Origin: Siphonodentalium dalli
Taxonomy: Eukaryota > Mollusca > Scaphopoda > Gadilida > Siphonodentaliidae
Reading direction: 5' to 3'
Assembly (NCBI GenBank): GCA_032622095.1
Contig: CP136069.1
Location: 50,764,760 to 50,828,759 of the forward strand
DNA: 64,000 bases
Of this stretch, positions 56,464 to 64,000 are shown piece by piece. The notes beneath the pieces were generated by a model. It was not told where the DNA came from. It did no database searches and saw only the letters and a list, made by a program, of their open reading frames with translations. The first letter of the stretch is position 1. Every line of letters begins with the position of its first letter. The position numbers and the translations under genes are program-made.

Positions 56464-56640
56464 AGGGGGACTTTACACTAAATCTAGCCATTTGTGGGAC
56501 CATCTCCTATTATACTCAACAGAATATATGCCACAAATTAATGAATCTGAGCCATCGATAAGTGCCAAATACACCCATGTGCTCTATGAATGATGTAAAC
56601 AACATGGTAATTACAATAAAAATGAGTTTTGACTCGAGTC
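56464..56640. mobile_element. Family M element, left arm only
   Basis: 'gggactttacactaaatcta' to 'aatgagttttgactcgagtc'. Confidence 0.65.
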
Positions 56641-56918
56641 ATAAACTTATTTCCCAATTTCTGATGACAAATACTATGTTGTTTTTTTTCTCTGAAGTAT
56701 TGGGTTTTGGCTATATAGTTCTGTTCAGGAGTAATTGTGCGATTTTTTTTAGACTTTTGTGACTCAATATCGCAATATAAAACATTGAGTTATTTCCCGG
56801 AAGAAACTTCATGATTGTAAGCGATACAAATCCAATTCGGCTCAATAAAGTCACCTAAATCATGCAATTCGACCTGGGACCATCACCTACTGTGAAATAT
56901 ATTATTAAGGAACAGGTA

Positions 56919-59287
56919 TTAACTAAGAAATATATTCCCTGAGGTTGTTTTTTTTTCAATGTTATTATTTTCCTTGTCAGAACAGGTCAGAACATCAAAA
57001 AGTTGCCATGTTTTGTACTGGTGGAGAATGATCTCTACAGGATTAGCCAGAGTAGAGATTCATGACATGATCTAGGGTAAGAGATACCATCATACTGGGT
57101 ATACCGCGTTCCATCAGAAGAAAACAAACACATTACAGCAAAACTAATATGTGAAACACAGAACCGGTTCATTGACCACATTGTGATGGTTACAGTTATG
57201 CCCTGTGCCAATGCATTCTCTTATATATGCGAGTCGACCATAGGTCGCCTCGCATATATAAGAGAATGCATTGGCTTAAAAAAAATCGTTTTTTAACACT
57301 TTTTACCATTTTTCTTACATTCTTTAACAATTTTATAATTTTTAATGTGTTAAGCCAATGCATTCTCTTATATATGCGAGGCGACCTATGGTCGACTCGC
57401 ATATATAAGAGAATGCATTGGCACAGGGCCGTTCTGTTGGGTAAAGGATTAACTAAGAGATATATTCCTTGCATTGTTTTTTTCAATGTTATTATTTTCC
57501 TTGTCAGAACAGGTCAGAACATCAAAAAGTTGCCATGTTTTGTACTGGTGGAGTATGATCTCTACAGGATTAGCCAGAGTAGAGATTCATGACATGATCT
57601 AGGGTAAGAGATACCATCATACTGGGTATAACGCGTTCCATCAGAAGAAAACAAACACATTACAGCAAAACCAATATGTGAAACACAGAACCGGCTCATT
57701 GACCACATTGTGATGGTTACAGTTATGCCCTGTGCCAATGCATTCTCTTATATATGCGAGTCGACCATAGGTCGCCTCGCATATATAAGAGAATGCATTG
57801 GCCTAAAAAAAATCTTTTTTTAACACTTTTTACCATTTTTCTTACATTCTTTAACAATTTTATAATTTTTAATGTGTTAAGCCAATGCATTCTCTTATAT
57901 ATGCGAGGCGACCTATGGTCGACTCGCATATATAAGAGAATGCATTGGCACAGGGCCGTTCTGTTGGGTAAAGGGTTAACTAAGAGATATATTCCTTGCA
58001 TTGTTTTTTTCAATGTTATTATTTTCCTTGTCAGAACAGGTCAGAGCATGAAAAAGTTGCCATGTTTTGTACTGGTGGAGTATGATCTCTACAGGATTAG
58101 CCAGAGTAGAGATTCATGACATGATCTAGGGTAAGAGATACCAATCATACTGGGTATACCGCGTTCCATCAGAAGAAAACAAACACATTACAGCAAAACT
58201 AATATGTGAAACACAGAAAAGATCATTAGACCACATTGTGATAGTTACAGTTATGCCCTGTGCCAATGCATTCTCTTATATATGCGAGTCGACCATAGGT
58301 CGCCTCGCATATATAAGAGAATGCATTGGCCTAAAAAAATACTTTTTTTAACACCTTTTACCATTTTTTCTTACATTCTTTAACAATTTCATAATTTTTA
58401 ATGTGTTAAGCCAATGCATTCTCTTATATATGCGAGGCGACCTATGGTCGACTCGCATATATAAGAGAATGCATTGGCACAGGGCCGTTCTGTTGGGTAA
58501 AGGGTTAACTAAGAGATATATTCCTTGCATTGTTTTTTTCAATGTTATTATTTTCCTTGTCAGAACAAGTCAGAGCATGAAAAAGTTGCCATGTTTTGTA
58601 CTGGTGGAGTATGATCTCTACAGGATTAGCCAGAGTAGAGATTCATGACATGATCTAGGGTAAGAGATACCAATCATACTGGGTATACCGCGTTCCATCA
58701 GAAGAAAACAAACACATTACAGCAAAACTAATATGTGAAACACAGAACCGGTTCATTGACCACATTGTGATGGTTACAGTTATGCCCTGTGCCAATGCAT
58801 TCTCTTATATATGCGAGTCGACCATAGGTCGCCTCGCATATATAAGAGAATGCATTGGCTTAAAAAAAATCTTTTTTTAACACTTTTTACCATTTTTCTT
58901 ACATTCTTTAACAATTTTATAATTTTTAATGTGTTAAGCCAATGCATTCTCTTATATATGCGAGGCGACCTATGGTCGACTCGCATATATAAGAGAATGC
59001 ATTGGCACAGGGCCGTTCTGTTGGGTAAAGGATTAACTAAGAGATATATTCCTTGCATTGTTTTTTTCAATGTTATTATTTTCCTTGTCAGAACAGGTCA
59101 GAACATCAAAAAGTTGCCATGTTTTGTACTGGTGGAGAATGATCTCTACAGGATTAGCCAGAGTAGAGATTCATGACATGATCTAGGGTAAGAGATACCA
59201 ATCATACTGGGTATACCGCGTTCCATCAGAAGAAAACAAACACATTACAGCAAAACTAATATGTGAAACACAGAAAAGATCATTAGA
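56919..59287. repeat. ~528-bp tandem array, five units, four carrying a truncated TTAA-1 core
   Basis: The marker TTAACTAAG recurs at 56919, 57449, 57976, 58505 and 59033, so the unit is 527-530 bp. Each unit holds about 280 bp of non-MITE sequence ('gtactggtggagtatgatc', 'gtataccgcgttccatc') and, in four of them, a TTAA-1 copy that has lost the outer third of its GGCCGG side. Units differ by only a few bases; two end in 'cagaaaagatcattag' where others read 'cagaaccggttcattg', showing that the array includes two unit subtypes. Confidence 0.88.
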
Positions 59288-59482
59288 TTTTGGCACACTC
59301 GGGGCTCATTATATGTAAATTACATGTGTAGTTTTTACAATGTGTCTGTGATGCTGGGACAAGGTGATAGAACAATTGTGAAAGTAATGGTATATCACTC
59401 CGTGAAAACAATACCTAAAAACAAACTAATGGTATATCGCTGCGAGGAAACAGTGTGTATTAACACAAATATGCATTCTCCA

Positions 59483-59934
59483 CAACCCTGACTTTAGTGT
59501 GCCTGTCATTTGCAGAATGAGGTCCCCAGAGGGTGAATTTAGTGAAGCTATCCCACATAGTGGGCTAGCATCACTAAATTCACCCTCTGGGGACCTCATT
59601 CTGCTTAGGCCTCATCTTCTCTGGAAAGTTTCTTTATTATCAAATTTCTATAGAAAATTCTTCACATAGATTCTATTTCTTTCTTAGTTTATCTATATCG
59701 CCAAATTGGCAGACGACACATTGCATAATCGAGGTTCCCAATGGGTGTACATCACAATATTCACCATTTGGGAACTTCAATCTGAGTCTATGTCTCCCAT
59801 AGGAGATGAAGTCATGCAGAATGAGTTCCCCAGATGGTGAATTTAGTGATAGCCCGCTATGCAGGATAGTGTCACTATATTCACCTTCTGGGGACCTCAT
59901 TCTGCAAATGACAGGCACACTAAACTCAGGCTTG
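59483..59934. mobile_element. hAT-G element, two-hairpin form
   Basis: 'caaccctgactttagtgtgc' to 'cactaaactcaggcttg'. Flanks attctcca and tttctcca are an 8-bp duplication with one change. Confidence 0.74.
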
Positions 59935-60333
59935 TTTCTCCAGGCAAAGTCAAGTCAACACTGTTTATTTTAATTTCTACAGTTCTTTGAAAATATTTCC
60001 AACCCGTCTGAATCAAATTAGGAATGGATGTTGATTTTTTTTGCGATTCATGCAGTATGGATTCAAGTTAGTCTGACATCCTTTTTCAATATACTCAACT
60101 ACAATAATGAATGATTATCGTGCGCACAATTTCAACAATATTCTTTCCGTTTTAGTCACGCAATCCATACAATGTGTAAGTAAGGTGGGTCCAGGGTCCA
60201 AGGCCACATGATATAATTCCAACCAACCAATCTCTGGCATTCAGCATGAACGTACTAGTATTTACGATTACAAATCTATGTTATCCTTTCTTTTCCTCAG
60301 TTTTCATGGGAAAGATCCTAGCAACATCTTAGT

Positions 60334-60596
60334 TTAGCCCTTTCTAAATTAAATACTCATTGATGAGTAGTTCCCCAAGGAAATGTTCAGATAATAAGTT
60401 CAACAAACAACCAGTTGAACTCATAATCTAAACATTTCCCATCATTGAATATGAATCATTCTGCTCTTGTTTTATCTGTTTTTCTGTCTGCCATCTGCTT
60501 TTATTACTTGAACACCCCTCCTTATAAATAATAGACCATTTCAATGTATACTTTTATAACTGTATGGGAGAATCCATTTAGTATATAAATGGTTGA
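60334..60596. mobile_element. TTAA-4 MITE, nearly complete
   Basis: 'ttagccctttctaaattaaa' to 'agtatataaatggttga', with both arms around 'caacaaacaaccagttgaac' and the 'tttttctgtctgccatctgc' block. Confidence 0.65.
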
Positions 60597-60954
60597 GTGT
60601 TTGTATCACTCTATGAAGATGTAAATAGCCGAGTATAGATATGCAAAGGGGTAAAATTTAAGAGAGTCAATTGTCTCTCGGGCGAGTTTACCTAAATATA
60701 TTCCAGAATATGTGAATCTTTTACCATTACAAAACTTTTCTACTTAAAAATTCTTCATTTTTTGAGCAAAATATTATCTTATAGAATTTTTTAACAAGTG
60801 GTGATCGTTTTGTGAATTACTTTACAATGAAGGAAAATCCACAAATAATAATATTCCCTGTATAAATTAACGAAATAAATTTTAAAATAAATTCAAACAA
60901 AATGGAAAAACATGAAAAATAAAAAAAGTAAACTCAATATATTCAAACCTTATC

Positions 60955-61474
60955 CAGACGCTGGCTCTATGAGGCTAAGTCGTTTCATTCTACATGCCCT
61001 CCTGAGATACCAATGCAGTCCCTCCGCCATTATTATGTCACCGAGCAAAATAATGCCTGGCTAATTGTAGTTAGAGTCGTGATTTAATAATTACCAACTG
61101 GAAATCGGGAAAATCCCACGTTACAAGTGACTAAGCAATGTAACTTGAACTGTTTGTGGGCTCCATTTTGCAAAACAACAATAACTGGGGATTCACAAAG
61201 CTACATTAAACATTTTAGCAACAAGATATCTATGTTCATACAATTATTTTTTTGTTTTATGAGTTATTTCAGTTGTGATTTATTGCTGCCAGAAACGATA
61301 GATGGCACCCGAAAATGTCAGATAGCAACTGCGATGCTCTTTTCTGGTTGGTTGTGGAATTTCTCCCATGACGTCATTTTAAAATGGCGGATGGATGGTA
61401 CTGGTCACTTATGACGACGAACATAGCAGAGCTACATAGAGACATAGTCGAGGCGACATAGAGCCAGCGTCTAG
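60955..61474. mobile_element. Unclassified element with short terminal inverted repeats
   Basis: 'cagacgctggctctatg' at the left and inverse at the right, 520 bp. Interior has no convincing gene. It ends 72 bp from the vav exon at 61546. Confidence 0.5.
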
Positions 61475-61545
61475 TCTAAATCAAACCGAGGTGCACAAGC
61501 AACATGACACACACAACAGGAACACGGGAGACCAAACACACTTAC

Positions 61546-61623
61546 GTCGCCAATGTTTCCAAGGTGTTATAATAACCATGGTCATCATGGTTAAATAACT
61601 GCCGATTATCTGGTGGAAAACCT
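61546..61623 (-). CDS. vav: vav exon, first acidic-region cassette, version A (Tyr142-type)
   Basis: The exon runs from an acceptor (TTTTGTAG) to donor GTAAG, 78 bp, phase 2 in and phase 2 out. It encodes GFPPDNRQLF, then NHDDHGYYNTLETLA. The N-terminal x-G-F-P corresponds to the x-P-F-P that follows the CH domain in VAV proteins. The tyrosine pair before N-T-L stands where VAV1 Tyr142 is, but the acidic residues just before it are reduced to D-D-H-G. It is a second version of the exon at 50688-50768, with the same start motif and phases. Because the length is a multiple of three, including, skipping or doubling it keeps the frame. Confidence 0.78.
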
Positions 61624-61905
61624 CTACAAAATATAGTTAGTCACTGCATTATTTCTAATCTGTTTGTTATGCAAACTGTATACTGTACATTCATCAGTAA
61701 GCCCAGGCAGCCCGTAAATGTTTTGTTGCAGGACCTCAGTTTTCATTCATTGTGTTAACCTAATGTTGTATTTTATACGAATAATGATGTATATTATTTT
61801 ATTTAATGAACACAATTTAGTGTTTAACTATGTTTGATAAATATTTTAAATAAGACACAACGATCGTCTTATGTAAAAAAAATTTGCGAAACACAATTGG
61901 GCAGG

Positions 61906-62710
61906 TACAGTAATGCCCTAAATAATTGACTCCTTAACCACAGCAGAATTATGGGTAACTTTTCAGGATTTAGTCGGAAATATGGCTTGTTGTGATTCAT
62001 CGGAAAGCTCTCGCTGAGCGCTTTCCGATGAATTTCAACAAGCCATATTTTCGACTAAATCCTGAAAAGTTACCCATAATTCTGCTGTGATTAACCCTTT
62101 GAGTGCCAGGTCCGATTTTTGTATCAACCCATATACCCTGTGCCAATGCATTCTCTTATATATGCGAGTCGACCATAGGTCGCCTCGCATATATAAGAGA
62201 ATGCATTGGCTTAACAGTTTGTTTTTTTGTTTTTTTTTATACAATTTTTTACAATTTTAATATATTTTATTATATTCTTTAACAGACTTATTGTGTATGT
62301 TTTTCAGGATTTAGTCGGAAATATGGCTTGTTGTGATTCATCGGAAAGCTCTCGCTGAGCGCTTTCCGATGAATTTCAACAAGCCATATTTTCGACTAAA
62401 TCCTGAAAAGTTACCCATAATTCTGCTGTGATTAACCCTTTGAGTGCCAGGTCCGATTTTTGTATCAACCCATATACCCTGTGCCAATGCATTCTCTTAT
62501 ATATGCGAGTCGACCATAGGTCGCCTCGCATATATAAGAGAATGCATTGGCTTAACAGTTTGTTTTTTTGTTTTTTTTTATACAATTTTTTACAATTTTA
62601 ATATATTTTATTATATTCTTTAACAGACTTATTGTGTATGTTTAGGGCCGATAATATCGGCCCCTGGCACTCAAAGGGTTAAGGAGTCAATTATTTAGGG
62701 CATTTCTGTA
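61906..62710. mobile_element. TA-1 MITE split by TTAA-2
   Basis: TACAGTAATG at the left and 'gggcatttctgta' at the right; the interior is complete, but the right arm is cut at its TTAA by the insertion at 62091-62682 and partly duplicated. Confidence 0.8.
62091..62682 (+). mobile_element. TTAA-2 MITE inserted into TA-1, with internal 341-bp duplication
   Basis: Its TTAA lies in the 'gTTAAggagtc' of a TA-1 element. A 341-bp block (phase marker 'tttcaggatttag' at 61961 and 62302) that includes TA-1 sequence, the TTAA-2 left end and its hairpin is present twice in tandem, so the element now has two left ends and one right end. Confidence 0.83.
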
Positions 62711-62816
62711 GTATTAGTGAATTTGCCATGGATATTTCAATATTTTGCGGATAAGAGCTTATTTCTTTGATGTGTATGTGGATATGAGCATGATTTTTTG
62801 TCATCTTGATTCAGAG

Positions 62817-63083
62817 TTAACACTTCCATGAATGGAGCTTCCTGAAATTTTGCGGAAACCCTGTGCCAATGCATTCTCTTATATATGCAAGTCTCCCATA
62901 GGGAGCCTCACATATACAGTATAAGAGAATACATTGGCCTAACGATATTCACATTGACCTTGTAAGCCAGTGCATTCTGTTAAATATGCCAGGCTCCCTA
63001 TGGAGGACTGGCATATATAACAGAATGCACTGGCACATGATTTTTAATGCTGCATCAGCTCGCTCCCATCATGGAAAGGTTAA
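62817..63083. mobile_element. TTAA-3 MITE
   Basis: TTAA at both ends, two hairpins; one arm carries a small insertion ('acagta'). Confidence 0.77.
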
Positions 63084-63182
63084 CCTGACATCAATTTACT
63101 CGCCCTCTTATTCCAAGTTTCCTTCGACATAATATGTTGGGATAATGCTGTTTTACGTCAAAGTCATGTGTACATGTCGTTC

Positions 63183-63399
63183 TACAGTAATGCCCCAAGT
63201 AATCGACTCCTTAACCACAGCAGAATTATGGGTAACTTTTCAGGATTTAGTCGGAAATATGGCTTGTTGCCATTCATCGGAAAGCTATCACTGAGAGCTT
63301 TCCGATGAATGGCAACAAGCCATATTTCCAACTAAATCCTAAAAAGTTACCCACAATTCTGCTGTGGTTAAGGAGTCGATTATTTGTAGCATTGCTGTA
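63183..63399. mobile_element. TA-1 MITE, complete
   Basis: TACAGTAATGCCCCAAGTAA to 'gtagcattgctgta', centre 'gctatcactgagagc'. Confidence 0.8.
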
Positions 63400-63482
63400 T
63401 ATCAGGGTTTAGCATTGTTGACCCACTCACCTAAAATCCCCAATAACTGTAGTAAATGTCGCAACTGTGACAGGAAACTGAT

Positions 63483-63882
63483 TTAACACTTTACCCAACA
63501 GAAGGGCCCTGTGCCAATGCATTCTCTTATATATGCGAGTCGACCATAGGTCGCCTCGCATATATAAGAGAATGCATTGGCTTAACACATTAAAAATTAT
63601 AAAATTGTTAAAGAATGTAAGAAAAAATGGTAAAAAGTGTTAAAAAAAGATTTTTTTTAGGCCAATGCATTCTCTTATATATGCGAGGCGACCTATGGTC
63701 GACTCGCATATATAAGAGAATGCATTGGCACAGGGCATAACTGTAACTATCACAATGTGGTCAAGGAGCCGGTTCCAATGATATCCATATGTGTATGGTT
63801 CTATTGAGACAGACCGAAGATATTTTAGGCTGTTGAAGCTTTATTTGGCCGGTTGTGGCCGGTTTGTTGGGTAAAGGGTTAT
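63483..63882 (+). mobile_element. TTAA-1 MITE, ends mutated
   Basis: Left end reads TTAACACTTTACCC and right end ...GGGTTAT; interior near consensus. Confidence 0.83.
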
Positions 63883-64000
63883 TCCATAACAAATATTATA
63901 TTTGATCTGAACTCAGGAATTGTCAACTCAAAGAAGTAATGTGATGTGAAAATATATTGTATCACAATGTTTACATAAATACGAACTCATTTGATCTCGC

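Larger units (their letters stand above)
317..61623 (-). other. vav: vav gene (partial): Rho-family guanine nucleotide exchange factor locus
   Basis: Thirteen exons on the minus strand spell out, in order, the acidic regulatory segment, the complete DH domain and the first part of the PH domain of a VAV protein. In the known family, VAV is a cytoplasmic exchange factor for Rac/Rho/Cdc42. Tyrosine phosphorylation of the acidic region by Src/Syk-type kinases releases it from autoinhibition. Nearly all exon joins are phase-compatible and carry GT-AG sites. The CH domain should lie beyond the right edge; the rest of PH, C1, SH3-SH2-SH3 beyond the left edge. Introns are 2-10 kb and hold almost all the transposons of the window. 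One join (11.6 kb exon to 1.35 kb exon) does not match in phase. Similarity was judged by eye against remembered VAV1/VAV2 features. Confidence 0.93.

Noticed and set aside
61127-61414. 95-codon frame
   Set aside because: No recognisable domain; it lies within a small terminal-repeat element with no similar frame elsewhere in the window.
2374-62585. Many frames of 60-160 codons with R-I-Y-K-R-M-H-W or Q-C-I-L-L-Y-M-R
   Set aside because: They are translations of the palindromic MITE hairpins on either strand, identical wherever the hairpin occurs, with no start or domain logic.
63430-63477. Possible further vav exon on the minus strand with a good GTGAGT donor
   Set aside because: None of its frames resembles the CH domain or acidic region, and phase-2 ends needed before the GFP exons give a non-matching peptide.
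1-64000. tRNA, rRNA, riboswitch or bacterial operon signals
   Set aside because: None seen; no cloverleaf-like conserved A/B boxes were recognised by eye, and the sequence is clearly eukaryotic.

Overview
This is a 64 kb piece of animal nuclear DNA: AT-rich, low in coding density, with split exons and GT-AG introns, and packed with short palindromic transposons. The host is most likely a mollusc, probably a bivalve. I infer this from the dispersed repeats that end in GGAC-type tracts and 'ggtgagctaaaa', which I associate with bivalve genomes, and from the divergent intronless Cys-loop receptor. The species is not identified.

The backbone is one large gene on the minus strand, a homologue of the Rho-family exchange factor VAV. 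I identify thirteen exons by protein similarity, splice sites and phase. From upstream (right) to downstream (left) they are: two alternative versions of an exon for the first regulatory tyrosine (61.6 and 50.7 kb); three alternative versions of an exon for the second and third regulatory tyrosines (44.9, 38.8 and 35.9 kb); six exons covering the Dbl-homology (DH) GEF domain (30.4, 25.9, 22.5, 20.2, 13.2 and 11.6 kb); and two exons opening the PH domain (1.35 and 0.34 kb). The CH domain upstream and the rest of PH, C1, SH3 and SH2 downstream lie outside the window. The duplicated acidic-region exons are the most interesting biology. The three second-position exons share phase 2-in/0-out, so the frame allows exactly one of them per mRNA, and one of the three lacks the Tyr160-type site.

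Inside the vav intron between the 20.2 and 13.2 kb exons, on the opposite strand, lies a complete intronless 408-residue Cys-loop ligand-gated ion channel subunit (18469-19695). Two short THAP-like zinc-finger fragments (26.2 and 33.4 kb) look like gene or transposon remnants.

Most of the rest is mobile DNA. Four families with TTAA target sites and CCCTTT-type ends (piggyBac-like MITEs; TTAA-1 to TTAA-4) dominate. Three of them carry closely related 70-bp hairpins although their termini differ. There are also a TA-flanked near-perfect palindrome family (TA-1), several hAT-like elements with 8-bp target duplications (hAT-G, hAT-E, hAT-T, hAT-N), a palindromic family (M) that hosts other insertions, a 442-bp element with 5-bp duplications, a 71-bp minisatellite with nine copies, and a ~528-bp tandem array. 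Insertions are nested up to four deep, so their order can be read from the sequence.
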